A stretch of DNA of 64,000 nt from Acidobacteriota bacterium (GTDB lineage Bacteria > Acidobacteriota > Terriglobia > Acidiferrales > UBA7541): positions 62,001-126,000 of the forward strand of contig JABCZG010000010.1 of assembly GCA_013289835.1 (NCBI GenBank). The letters run 5' to 3'. This document shows, one piece after another, positions 37,034 through 45,530 of the stretch. The translations under genes and the position numbers were made by a program. Each line of letters begins with the position of its first letter. Position 1 is the stretch's first letter. The notes under the pieces were generated by a model. That model saw only the letters and a list, made by a program, of their open reading frames with translations, was not told the origin of the DNA and made no database searches.

Positions 37034-38362
37034 TCAAGCGCCTTGTGAGCGCGACAGCAAGAGGGGTTTTGCTGCATCGCCGCTGGTCTTTGCGCGTTTT
37101 TGAAGGCGTGCCAGGCGCTGCAAAAACTTTTGTTCTAGCCGCACAGTTCGTGCAGCAACATAGGGATCCCGTGAGGAGCTGCGCTGCCGCCTGAGTTTTG
37201 CCAAGGCCAGCTGCGCGAATTCTGTTGCGCGGTTCAAGTCTTTGGCATGCCGCTCGTAATGAATCGCCAATTGTTCGCAAGCCCGAACTCCATCGTGTGG
37301 ATCCCCCACAACCTCGAGCCAGATTTCTGCCGCCCGGAGATGCTCGCCTCTGCGCTTGGCCATCCAAGCTAGCTCGCAGCGGGCTTTTGGTTGGAACTCT
37401 GCCGGGAGCCCAACCTCCAACGCTTGCGCGCACGCCGATTGCGCGCGGCCGGCATCACCGCGGCGTTGCAAGAATCGTGAAAGACCGAACAGATCGAGGC
37501 TCTCGATTTCGTTCGGCGCGCCGGACGATTCCGAAAGCATCGCATTGATTTTGCAGAAAAGCGCCGCAAGTCCGCGTAAATCCATTTGATTGTGCCGCAC
37601 CACTCCCGCGAGCGGCGCCGTCGGCCCGCCGCGCAGATAGTCAAAATAAAATTGGGGAATCATCGCGGACGCCACATCGTCTTCGCGATGCCACCCTAGC
37701 CGCGGCGCGTCGAGGACATGGCGTTCAAGCTCCACGAGCCGCACCGACCCGAGACGAAGCTTCCACAGCGCTCGCGCCGGATGCAGCAAGTCCAGGTGCG
37801 CGGCCAGTTTCGGCGCCGCGATAGACCGAGTCATCGTGAAGCGGCTCTCCAGCAGCGGCCAGTCGAACGACTTCCCATTAAACGTAACAAGCACCGGGCG
37901 CTCCGCGATACGCGCCGCCAGTTCATGGAGAAGGGAATGCTCCTCGGCGAAGTCGCGCATGAAAAATTGCTCGACCTGCAATCCACCGGCGTCCCACCAC
38001 GCGAGTCCAATGAGAAATGCATAAGTACCAGTGCCTCCCGCGAGGCCAGTCGTTTCAGTATCCAGAAAGAGCCACTTTTCCGGATCTTCAAGCGCGGCGC
38101 GAGTTCTGCGGGTAAGCGATTCATCGCGCGTACGCGAGAGCAATTCAAGGGAGATAGGGGAAGGCTCGGAGAACTCAGGTGTTGAGAACCAGTTTCGAAC
38201 GGCGAGGTGCTCACCGAAGCGATTCTGCGCGACGCCTGCCCCAAGCAACTGCCCCAGCGCATCTTCTTCATCCGGAGCTCGCAGCGTCGCTGGCCGCGAT
38301 GGCACAGAACGCGCTGGCCGCAGCGCCGCAAGTCTCGAGAATTTGTCCGCGGTTCCAGCCAT
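37034..38362 (-). CDS. mrfB: MrfB-like 3'-5' exonuclease, RNase H fold, with helical tail
   Basis: A 442-residue protein with a DEDD-type RNase H-like nuclease domain of the YprB (MrfB) family. Acidic motif I is FLDTETTGLAGGTG, motif II LVTFNGKSFDWPLLESRF, and the later His/Asp motif is VVRHNQMDLRGLAALF. A TPR-like helical tail follows (about 300-440). I start at ATG 38362, two bases after the helicase stop, rather than at 38470, which would overlap it. In Bacillus subtilis the MrfA helicase and MrfB exonuclease act together to repair mitomycin C lesions; the pairing here implies the same role. Confidence 0.88.
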   Translation of the reverse strand: MAGTADKFSRLAALRPARSVPSRPATLRAPDEEDALGQLLGAGVAQNRFGEHLAVRNWFSTPEFSEPSPISLELLSRTRDESLTRRTRAALEDPEKWLFLDTETTGLAGGTGTYAFLIGLAWWDAGGLQVEQFFMRDFAEEHSLLHELAARIAERPVLVTFNGKSFDWPLLESRFTMTRSIAAPKLAAHLDLLHPARALWKLRLGSVRLVELERHVLDAPRLGWHREDDVASAMIPQFYFDYLRGGPTAPLAGVVRHNQMDLRGLAALFCKINAMLSESSGAPNEIESLDLFGLSRFLQRRGDAGRAQSACAQALEVGLPAEFQPKARCELAWMAKRRGEHLRAAEIWLEVVGDPHDGVRACEQLAIHYERHAKDLNRATEFAQLALAKLRRQRSSSRDPYVAARTVRLEQKFLQRLARLQKRAKTSGDAAKPLLLSRSQGA

Positions 38363-38364
38363 CT

Positions 38365-40791
38365 CTAGGTACACAACCTGTCGAGTATGGCGAGCGCAGC
38401 TTCTTTGGCACGCGGTGCGAGATCGCCCGCGGGTCCGACGCAGGACGGGCAGCCCTGCTCGCAAGTGCACGCGGAAATCAGTTCACGCGTTTTCTGCATC
38501 AGGAGTTCATGGGTTCGAAACAAAGGTTCAGAGAACCCGATGCCGCCCGGATAAGCGTCGTAAAGATACAAGTTGGGTTCAAAGAATTCTTTTGCATTGG
38601 TGGAGATTGCGTCCTGCATGCGCGTGGGAGTGAACTCGCTGCTTGCCGATGGATCGATCGGTGGGACAGACATTCCTGTCTGTCCCGGCCCCGCCGCCCC
38701 CGGAGGCCTCTCGCCGATCGCCGTGCCAAGGTCCCGCCGGTCGCACATAAGCAGCAGCGTAGCCACCGATTCCAGCGCGTGCAGCAGCCCAAACATCCCG
38801 CTCTGCCTCTCGCTCACGCTGAAAGGGAGCGACTCAAGCAGTGGACGATGGAGAGTAATCCAATAAGAAGTCGTGTGCATCTCGTTCTCAGGAAGTTCGA
38901 GTTTGCCATCGCCGATATTTTCGTTGGTAAAGAATTTGATTTTCTTGAACCCAACGACCTGTGAGCGCACAAGTACATCGCCGTGAGAAAAAGAGGATGC
39001 TTCAGGGCCTGGCGAACTCGCGGCGATTTCGAGCACGCGGACTTGCGTGTAGCGCACGGCGTCGGTGTAGTAGTCGACGTCAACTCTCTTGACGTACGCT
39101 TTGCGTTCTTGGAAGTCGAGATGCTCGACATGAAATTGCTGCCCGCCGTGAATATAAATCGCTTTTTCGTGAACGAAGGCCAGCGCGCTAGGAAAATCAA
39201 TCTCGCCAATGACGTTGGGTTCGCCCGTAAGATCGATGATCACGAAATTGTCGCTGGTGACGGAGCGCAAGCTAATGGTATCCGCAGGATACGCTTCATG
39301 CGTCCAGTGATAGTTTTCTCCGGCGAGATGCAAGAAACCGGCCTCGGCGAGACGTGTGCACAAATCGGGCAGGTCGACGTCGCCGAATTTCTCGCCCGGA
39401 GCAATGGGCAATTCAAACGCAGCACATTTCAAATGATTGATAAGGATTTCGAGATTGTCCGGCTGAATAAAAGCATGCTCGGGAGTGTTCCCGAAAAAAT
39501 AGTCGGGATGGCGCACGATGAATTGATCGAGCGGCGAAGATGAGGCCACAAGCACAGCGCAAGAGCTTCCGCTGCGGCGACCCGCGCGCCCAGCCCGCTG
39601 CCAGGTAGCGGCGATGCTGCCGGGATACCCGGCCATAACCACAGTATCGAGCGAACCGACGTCAATGCCGAGTTCGAGAGCACTGGTGGAAACCACGCCA
39701 CGAATTTTTCCATCGCGCAGCCCGCGCTCGATCTCTCGGCGCTCGTTCGGCAAATAACCGCCGCGGTAGCCGTGAATCGTTTGTGGTGTTCCCGGCAAGT
39801 GCGGATTGGCCTGTTGCAAATAAGTGAGAAGAATCTCCGTGTGCAGCCGCGAATTGGCGAAGACGATCGTTTGCAAATCCCGTTTCAGAAATTCCTGCGC
39901 AACACGCGAAGCTTCATTTATGTAGCTGCGGTGAATCCCCAGCGCGCGATTCACGACAGGAGGATTGTAAAAAACAAAAGTCTTTTCCGCGGCAGGCGCG
40001 CCATTCGAGTTGAGGACCTCGACGTCAGATTCGAGAAGCCGCGTGGCGAGGTCACCGGGATTCGCAATTGTCGCGGAACAACAAATGAATTGCGGATCGC
40101 GCCCGTAAAAACGCGCGATGCGCCTCAGCCGCCGCAGCACATTACACAAGTGGCTGCCGAAAACGCCGCGGTACGTGTGCAGCTCATCAACCACAATGTA
40201 TTGGAGATTCTCGAACAGCCGCGTCCACCGCGTGTGATGCGGCAATATCCCGGTGTGCAGCATGTCCGGGTTAGTCAGAATGGCGTGGCTTTTTTCGCGA
40301 ATGGCTTTGCGAGCGTCGGCCGGCGTGTCGCCGTCATAAGTGAAAACGCCAAAGCGATTGTCCAACCGCTGATTCAAGTCATGCAGCTCCGCAAGCTGAT
40401 CCTGCGCGAGTGCTTTGGTAGGGAAGAGATACAGCGCCCGAGTATCAGAATTTTCCAAAACCGCATTCAACACCGGCAGGTTGTAGCAAAGCGTTTTTCC
40501 CGAAGCCGTCGGCGTGACAATGACAACGTTATTGCCGGCATGCACGGCTTCCGCCGCTGCCACCTGATGCGTATAAAGTCGGCGAATTCCTTTGCCTGCG
40601 TATGCGTCAACGAGATTCCAATGAACCCAAGTCGGGAAGTCAGCCCACTGCGCCTCGCGCGCGGGAAAATGGCGCACGGCAGTGAGCAGTTCGCCGTTGT
40701 GGTCGCGAGCCGCGAACGCGTCCAGAACTTCGTGGACGCGCATTATGGACGTTGATGTGCCAGCCCTGCGAACAGCAAGCGATTCCGGCAT
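38365..40791 (-). CDS. mrfA: MrfA-like DEAD/H-box DNA helicase with Cys cluster
   Basis: A superfamily 2 helicase of 808 residues. Walker A is TPTASGKT, motif II is VVDELH (DELH box), motif III CCSATIAN, and motif [13 protein letters not shown]. The C-terminal domain of about 250 residues ends with a four-cysteine cluster CTCEQGCPSCVGP, the DUF1998-type iron- or zinc-binding mark of MrfA/YprA. I choose ATG 40791, preceded by AAGGGG; upstream residues look random. A palindromic element at 38663-38686 is read within the coding frame. The exonuclease gene mrfB follows at once. Confidence 0.9.
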   Translation of the reverse strand: MPESLAVRRAGTSTSIMRVHEVLDAFAARDHNGELLTAVRHFPAREAQWADFPTWVHWNLVDAYAGKGIRRLYTHQVAAAEAVHAGNNVVIVTPTASGKTLCYNLPVLNAVLENSDTRALYLFPTKALAQDQLAELHDLNQRLDNRFGVFTYDGDTPADARKAIREKSHAILTNPDMLHTGILPHHTRWTRLFENLQYIVVDELHTYRGVFGSHLCNVLRRLRRIARFYGRDPQFICCSATIANPGDLATRLLESDVEVLNSNGAPAAEKTFVFYNPPVVNRALGIHRSYINEASRVAQEFLKRDLQTIVFANSRLHTEILLTYLQQANPHLPGTPQTIHGYRGGYLPNERREIERGLRDGKIRGVVSTSALELGIDVGSLDTVVMAGYPGSIAATWQRAGRAGRRSGSSCAVLVASSSPLDQFIVRHPDYFFGNTPEHAFIQPDNLEILINHLKCAAFELPIAPGEKFGDVDLPDLCTRLAEAGFLHLAGENYHWTHEAYPADTISLRSVTSDNFVIIDLTGEPNVIGEIDFPSALAFVHEKAIYIHGGQQFHVEHLDFQERKAYVKRVDVDYYTDAVRYTQVRVLEIAASSPGPEASSFSHGDVLVRSQVVGFKKIKFFTNENIGDGKLELPENEMHTTSYWITLHRPLLESLPFSVSERQSGMFGLLHALESVATLLLMCDRRDLGTAIGERPPGAAGPGQTGMSVPPIDPSASSEFTPTRMQDAISTNAKEFFEPNLYLYDAYPGGIGFSEPLFRTHELLMQKTRELISACTCEQGCPSCVGPAGDLAPRAKEAALAILDRLCT
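38663..38686. repeat. Palindromic element inside the helicase reading frame
   Basis: Perfect 10-bp arms GGGACAGACA and TGTCTGTCCC flank a TTCC loop. On the minus strand it is translated as part of GPGQTGMSVPPI, which breaks a region of the helicase between well-conserved blocks. A dispersed, REP-like palindrome inserted in phase is the simplest explanation. Confidence 0.75.
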
Positions 40792-40920
40792 GGAAAGCCC
40801 CTTCCATTGATTCGCCTTTTGTTCGCTCACAGTAGCACGGTGCGTTTCGCGCCGCAAGATGGAACTGCGGGGACTTAACGCAGAGTGCACGGAGCGCGCA
40901 GAGGCCACAGAGAAAAGGCC

Positions 40921-42120
40921 TCACGACTGCGTGCGTAAGCGCAGGATGAGGAGAGCGCCGGCGAAAAACAAGACCGCTGACGCTGTGAAGGCGGTCTGGA
41001 CGTTGAAGGCGCTCCAGAGGAAGCCGACGAGGAGGCTGGAGACAAAATCGCCGACGGCGTTGACGGCGGCGAGGGTGCCGAAGGCCATGCCGTGCTGTTC
41101 CTTGGGAACCAGCTCGGCGGTGAGCGAATCCTCGAGGGCCTCCTCGGTGCCGACGTAGAGGCCGGCCAAAACGAAAATCAGGGCGAGCAGCCACAGCGAA
41201 TGTGTTCCGATGCAGAGAAGAATCGCGGTGACTCCGGCGAGGGCGTAGCCTGCGGCCAGGACGTCTTTGCGGCTCGGGACGCGGTCGCTCAGCCAGCCGC
41301 TTAGATAGGCTGAGCCGGCGTAGAACACGTTGTGGAGCGTGTAGAAGCCGACGGCGAGGCTCGCGGCGCGGGCCGTTCCGTACGCAGGAGCGAGCGTGCG
41401 CGCGGCGTAAAGAATCAGCAGGGAGTGAGAAAAATCTCCAGCGCCGAACACGCCGACTCCTACGAGCAGTTGTCGAAACGAGAGTGGCAGAGCTTTCAAA
41501 CCAATGAGAAAAGATCGCTGAGGTCCCGCGGCAATCGGGCGCTCGCGCACCAGCAGCCAGAAGAGCGCGACAGCGACGAGGCCGGGCAAGAGTGTCCACA
41601 GAAAAACCTTGTGGTAGGAGTGGCCGGTGACTTCGAGGAGCCAAAGCGCGGTGAGCGGGCCGGCGATGGCGCCTACCGTGTCCATCAGGCGTTCAAAGCC
41701 GAAGGCGCGGCCGTAGCCGTTTGGCGGGACGTCGGCGGCGAGCAGCGTTTTCTTTGCTGGTGAGCGCACGCCGCGGCCCAGCCATGCGGCTACTCGGCCG
41801 AACAGCACATGGTAGGCGTGCGTGGCGAACGCGAACGAGGCCGTGGAAAGTGCTGTGAACGCGTAGCCAAAAATGGCCAACGGCTTTCTACGTTTCAAAC
41901 GATCGGTGTAGTAGCCGGCGGCAAGTTTTGTGAAGCTGGAGAGCCCGTCGGCGATTCCTTCGATGGCGCCAAGCCACGCGGGGCCTGCCCCGATCGCGGC
42001 GAGGAATGCCGGTAGCACGGCAGTGGCGGTTTCGTGGCTCCAGTCGCTGAAGAGACTGGTGAGGCCGACGCCGAGCACGGTGCGGTTGAGCCAGGAAGCG
42101 CGTTGAGAAGTTTCGACCAA
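40921..42120 (-). CDS. Major facilitator superfamily transporter
   Basis: A 399-residue membrane transporter with 12 predicted helices. The N-terminal half has the MFS motif A region (AGYYTDRLKRRKPLAIFGY), and the second half has its repeat (YLSGWLSDRVPSRKDVLA). Substrate unknown; it resembles drug/sugar exporters. The frame begins with TTG at 42120; no ATG with a ribosome site lies upstream, so the exact start is uncertain. It is on the same strand as a second MFS gene 44 bp upstream, which may be co-transcribed. Confidence 0.88.
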   Translation of the reverse strand: MVETSQRASWLNRTVLGVGLTSLFSDWSHETATAVLPAFLAAIGAGPAWLGAIEGIADGLSSFTKLAAGYYTDRLKRRKPLAIFGYAFTALSTASFAFATHAYHVLFGRVAAWLGRGVRSPAKKTLLAADVPPNGYGRAFGFERLMDTVGAIAGPLTALWLLEVTGHSYHKVFLWTLLPGLVAVALFWLLVRERPIAAGPQRSFLIGLKALPLSFRQLLVGVGVFGAGDFSHSLLILYAARTLAPAYGTARAASLAVGFYTLHNVFYAGSAYLSGWLSDRVPSRKDVLAAGYALAGVTAILLCIGTHSLWLLALIFVLAGLYVGTEEALEDSLTAELVPKEQHGMAFGTLAAVNAVGDFVSSLLVGFLWSAFNVQTAFTASAVLFFAGALLILRLRTQS

Positions 42121-42164
42121 GGCAGCCGAGTTTAACTTGAACAGGAATTGAGTTGGTCAAGAAT

Positions 42165-43532
42165 TTAAGAGCGATGCGATTCCTGGAGTTGAGCCGGGAG
42201 CGGCGGCGGCTGCGTATCCGGCGTCGACATCCAGACCTGCAAATTATTTAGATCCGCAGAAACCGTGCGCGAAGCGGCAAGAAGAACGGCCGCCAAGACG
42301 AGGCTACACACCGGAATTACGTACATGGCGCTATGCAGGCCGACGGCGCGGAAGTGCTCGTTCAAGGCGGTTGCGCCAGCTTCGGCCATGGCACGGTGCG
42401 CATAATGATCACTGAGCCTTCCGGTCAGCACCGGACCGAAGCTCCCGCCGAGCAAGTACATGGCAAAAAAGTAGAGGGCCATGGCTGTGCCGCGAAGGCT
42501 TGGGGGAACGATGTCGTGGATGGTGGCGTAGACGCAGGAATAGTAAAAATAACTGAGCAGGCAGCCCGCTCCCATCAGCACTCCGAATAGGATGAACTGT
42601 CCTTGTGGCACGTTGAGAGCCGAGTAGAAGAAAATTGCCGCGAGAAATATCGCCGCGGAGGAAAGTAAAAGCCGGCCACCGGAACGGACGGCAGCAGCGC
42701 GATCGGCGCCCCAGCCGCCCAGCAAAAGTCCGGGAATGCCTACCGCGCCAAAGGCAATGGCAGCAAGCGTATTCGCGCTCTTGAGATTGAGTGAGTGATA
42801 TCGGCTGAGGTACGCAGGCAAAAAAGTCGGAATCGCATACATGTTGAAATTAGACAAAGCGCCGGTAAGGATGATCCAACGGATCGTGGGGATTTTTAAG
42901 GCCGACCACCAATGGGGATAGTCCCGATGTTTACGTCCCGCCAGAGGCGAACTCTCCGCGGCGCCGCGAGGCGGGTCGAGCAGTTGCGCCGCCAGAACAG
43001 CAAGGAGCAAACCGGGCAGGCAAGCGACGTAGAATGCCATTCTCCATCCGTAGGCGGCGGCGACATGGCCGCTCACATAAGAACCAAGAAAGTTCCCAAC
43101 AGGAAGCCCCATCATGAAGAGCGAAATGGCTTGGGCGCGGCGTTTCGCGGGATAGAGGTCGGCGATGAGAGAGTTTGCGGCGGGCGCGCAGGTGGCCTCG
43201 CCCACGCCTACGCCCAGGCGCGCGGCAAACAATGAAGCGAAACCCCACGCGAATCCCGAGGCAGCGGTGAGCACGCTCCAAGCGGCAACGCCCCAGCTGA
43301 GCAAGCGAGGGCGGTTCCAACGATCGGACAATCGCCCGAAGGGCACGCCGACGACGGCGTAGAGGAGAGTGAAGGCGGTGGCCAGCCACCCGATCTGTGA
43401 GTCTGTCAAAGACCATTGTTTGCGAATCGGCTCGACGAGCGCGCCCGGAATCTGGCGATCGTAGAAGTTGAGAAGATTGATGGCAAATAGAATGGCCAGA
43501 GTGTAGCGTGCCCGATCGCTGGATTGATTCAC
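42165..43532 (-). CDS. MFS transporter, spinster-like
   Basis: A 455-residue, 12-helix transporter. Landmarks are NFYDRQIPGALVEPIRKQW near the N terminus (NxxDR typical of spinster/Spns-like carriers), motif A GVPFGRLSDRWNRPRLL, and RLGVGVGEATCAPAANSLI. These fit the spinster/hexuronate-type anion symporter group, but the substrate is not clear. GTG 43532 follows GAGGTG and gives the natural N terminus; the frame is open to 43589 with a less likely sequence. It is followed by another MFS gene. Confidence 0.88.
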   Translation of the reverse strand: MNQSSDRARYTLAILFAINLLNFYDRQIPGALVEPIRKQWSLTDSQIGWLATAFTLLYAVVGVPFGRLSDRWNRPRLLSWGVAAWSVLTAASGFAWGFASLFAARLGVGVGEATCAPAANSLIADLYPAKRRAQAISLFMMGLPVGNFLGSYVSGHVAAAYGWRMAFYVACLPGLLLAVLAAQLLDPPRGAAESSPLAGRKHRDYPHWWSALKIPTIRWIILTGALSNFNMYAIPTFLPAYLSRYHSLNLKSANTLAAIAFGAVGIPGLLLGGWGADRAAAVRSGGRLLLSSAAIFLAAIFFYSALNVPQGQFILFGVLMGAGCLLSYFYYSCVYATIHDIVPPSLRGTAMALYFFAMYLLGGSFGPVLTGRLSDHYAHRAMAEAGATALNEHFRAVGLHSAMYVIPVCSLVLAAVLLAASRTVSADLNNLQVWMSTPDTQPPPLPAQLQESHRS

Positions 43533-43864
43533 ACCCACCTCGCCCGCGGAGTGTACGTGAAAAGTGCCGTGGATTCTACATCGGGCCACCTGAACGCGGC
43601 CGCAGGTGCCAGTTGCCGAAGGGGCAGGCTGGGCTGGTGCCTGGGACTATGCAATTCCTGGAGGAGTAGTTTGCGGTCGTCCATCTAGAGTTAACAGTCT
43701 AGATGAACTCGATTGCGGTTCCCGCCAGCTGATGGCATTCCTGAAGCACACTTGCAGTGAGGAATGCTGAGTGCAAAACCGTCTTGCCGAAGTGCTTCTG
43801 AGCGTCGCGCGACAAGTGCTGAGCGTTTTCATGATGTTTTTTTGGGTCGATTCTAGCGGCCAAC

Positions 43865-44206
43865 GTGAGCGCTGGGCCGTGCGGCGGAACCGCTCTGGCA
43901 GTCGAACCATTTCCGGCGATCCTTGTCGCCATTTTTGGCTTGGAACTGATCGTCTGCAGCTACTTACTGGTGAAAAGCCTCAAAGTCGAGTCGGACTTCC
44001 GGGTCATCATTTATCTTTTTCTTGTGCTATGGACGCTGAGCCTGCTGGCACCAGCCGTCGACCTCGTTCGATCGGGCGTGCCTCGATTGAGTGAAGACCT
44101 GAACGATTTCTACTTTTCGATGCTTCGGGGATTCGCCGCCGCAGCAAACCTCTTCCTTTTTTATCGTTGGGCGGGAACTAAAAACATGATTAAACGGTTT
44201 TGGTAA
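43865..44206 (+). CDS. Hypothetical small membrane protein
   Basis: A 113-residue protein with three predicted membrane helices (FPAILVAIFGLELIVCSYLL, YLFLVLWTLSLLAPAV, FAAAANLFLFYRW). No family is recognised. It begins with GTG and no obvious ribosome site; an overlapping frame from 43771 competes, so the call is moderate. It is convergent with the DUF190 gene. Confidence 0.45.
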   Translation: MSAGPCGGTALAVEPFPAILVAIFGLELIVCSYLLVKSLKVESDFRVIIYLFLVLWTLSLLAPAVDLVRSGVPRLSEDLNDFYFSMLRGFAAAANLFLFYRWAGTKNMIKRFW

Positions 44207-44253
44207 TCCCCGTACGCCTCCACAACCACAAGAAATGAAATCCCCTTTGCGCG

Positions 44254-44601
44254 CTATTTTTTTGCGGCGCGGTAGAGGATGACGCGGACTTTTTCGAGGG
44301 TGATTAGGCCGCCTTCGACCATTTCGTCGAGGCGGGGGAGAATTTGTTCGATGCGCTCCTGGGATTCGATGACTTCGAGGATGATGGGCAAGTCCTGCGA
44401 GAGACGCAGAAGTTTGTCCGTGTGATAGATGCTGGAGCCGCCGTAGCCGCCGACGCCGCGAAGCACGGTTGCGCCGGAGAAACCGTCTTTGCGCAGCATC
44501 GCGACGATGGCTTCGTGGAGGGGTTTGCCGTGCCATTTATCGGATTCGCCGATGTGGATGCGCATCAGGGTGCGTTCGCCTTCAAATCTTTCGTGGGTCA
44601 T
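44254..44601 (-). CDS. DUF190 family protein
   Basis: A 115-residue PII-like ferredoxin-fold protein of the DUF190 family. Landmarks are LRIHIGESDKWHGKPLHE-type N terminus, GFSGATVLRGVGGYGGSSIYHT, and the acidic C-terminal part. Genes of this family often follow crcB/fluC, and here it lies 157 bp downstream of it on the same strand, under the same fluoride riboswitch. The molecular role is unknown. The start follows GAGG with normal spacing. Confidence 0.9.
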   Translation of the reverse strand: MTHERFEGERTLMRIHIGESDKWHGKPLHEAIVAMLRKDGFSGATVLRGVGGYGGSSIYHTDKLLRLSQDLPIILEVIESQERIEQILPRLDEMVEGGLITLEKVRVILYRAAKK

Positions 44602-44626
44602 TGGTGAACCTCATGACTAGTTGATG

Positions 44627-44735
44627 GGTGACTGGTGACTCGTGACTGGCGACTTGCGATCCATCGATCATGCTTCGCGACGGCTGGCGTTGAGATCCTT
44701 CGCGCATCCTTGTCGGATGCGCTCAGGATGACACG
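44627..44735. repeat. Low-complexity GTGACTGG tract and inverted repeat
   Basis: The gap between crcB and the DUF190 gene has GTGACTGG/GTGACTCG/GTGACTGG words in series (44635-44660) and then CGCATCCTTGTCGGATGCG (44701-44720), a short hairpin. This resembles dispersed Acidobacteria repeat sequence rather than a gene, and may affect readthrough from crcB into DUF190. Confidence 0.5.
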
Positions 44736-44758
44736 TTTGAAAGTGTGCGAGCACATTG

Positions 44759-45163
44759 TCAGAATTTGTTGGCAAGTCGGATGCCGGCGACGGTGAGGAG
44801 CAGACCGGCGATTACGCTGGCTGCTACGTAGGCGGTGGCCCAAGTCCATTCGCCTTCTTCTAACATCTTGGCGGTTTCCCAGCCAAAGCTGGAGAAGGTG
44901 GTGTATCCGCCGAAAAAACCGACGGCGATGGCCACGCGCCAGTCGGGCGAAATGACCATGCGGTTGAGCGTGAATTGGCCGATCAGGCCGAGCAGGAAGC
45001 AGCCGGTCAAATTCACCAGCAGGGTGCCGTAGGGGAAGGTGCTTCCGGCGCGAATTTGAACGACACCCTGCAGGCCGTAGCGCGCCAGGGTGCCGGCCGC
45101 GCCGAAGATGGCGATCAATGCGAGACGCAAAGTTGCTCCAATCCGTGGCCCAGCGGGGCGCAC
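44759..45163 (-). CDS. crcB: Fluoride channel CrcB/Fluc
   Basis: A 134-residue inner-membrane protein with four helices that exports fluoride as a dual-topology dimer. The family residues are GTLARYGLQG, PYGTLLVNLTGCFLLG (polar Asn of the pore) and GFFGGYTTFSSFGWET, including the Phe-box and the Ser/Thr that line the pore. It starts with GTG 45163 and lies just downstream of a fluoride riboswitch (45190-45276), so its synthesis should rise with cytoplasmic fluoride. The DUF190 gene follows. Confidence 0.95.
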   Translation of the reverse strand: MRPAGPRIGATLRLALIAIFGAAGTLARYGLQGVVQIRAGSTFPYGTLLVNLTGCFLLGLIGQFTLNRMVISPDWRVAIAVGFFGGYTTFSSFGWETAKMLEEGEWTWATAYVAASVIAGLLLTVAGIRLANKF

Positions 45164-45189
45164 CAGCGAATTACTGGCCGCCCGCTCAA

Positions 45190-45224
45190 CAAAAAACTCC
45201 TGGAGCCGCCAGGCTGCCAGGAGT
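45190..45224 (-). terminator. Riboswitch-controlled terminator before crcB
   Basis: ACTCCTGG (45217-45224) pairs with CCAGGAGT (45196-45203) and is followed by a T-run (45191-45196). Its 5' arm is the ACTCC that the aptamer needs, so ligand binding and terminator formation exclude each other. Confidence 0.85.
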
Positions 45225-45276
45225 CATCAGGGCCGGTCAGAAACGGCGGCCCGGTTATGGCGAACTCCATCGCCAT
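45219..45276 (-). promoter_or_regulatory. Fluoride riboswitch (crcB motif)
   Basis: Minus-strand sequence from 45276 has ATGGCGATGGAGTTCGCCAT, an internal GGCC stem, and CTGATGACTCCT at the 3' end. This matches the crcB-motif consensus, with GGAGT and ACTCC able to form its closing helix. The crcB start lies 56 nt downstream. The terminator overlaps its 3' end, giving a transcriptional ON switch. Confidence 0.95.
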
Positions 45277-45431
45277 TCGAGATTTCGGTTTAGTTTATCA
45301 AGTTCGTGGACCGCTGACCTGACAAATTTGAGCCGGGTCCCTGCCGCGAAGCATAGAGGCCGGAGCCCTGAGCAGAAAAACGAGCGGAAAACTACCGGAT
45401 GGGTGCCCCCACCCCTCCCCCGGTTTTTTGT

Positions 45432-45514
45432 AAGTGTTGATTCTAAACAGCTTAGAGTTTCTGTAAGTCCATTAGAATCAACACTTGCGGCGCCCTCATA
45501 AGTGTTGATTTTAA
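45432..45514. repeat. Triple 15-bp repeat AAGTGTTGATTCTAA (two direct, one inverted)
   Basis: Copies are at 45432-45446 (direct), 45472-45486 (exact reverse complement) and 45500-45514 (direct, one mismatch). The first two form a long hairpin. The array lies in the AT-rich gap between the fluoride cassette promoter and the end of a hypothetical gene. Role unknown. Confidence 0.8.
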
Positions 45515-45530
45515 AGAAGTTAACTTAGGG

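Noticed and set aside
39772..40755. 327-residue plus-strand frame opposite the helicase
   Set aside because: Shadow frame without recognisable features; helicase motifs on the minus strand are complete.
43682..43705. CATCTAGA/TCTAGATG inverted repeat upstream of the spinster-like MFS gene
   Set aside because: Only 8-bp arms, no flanking terminator or operator features; too weak to call.
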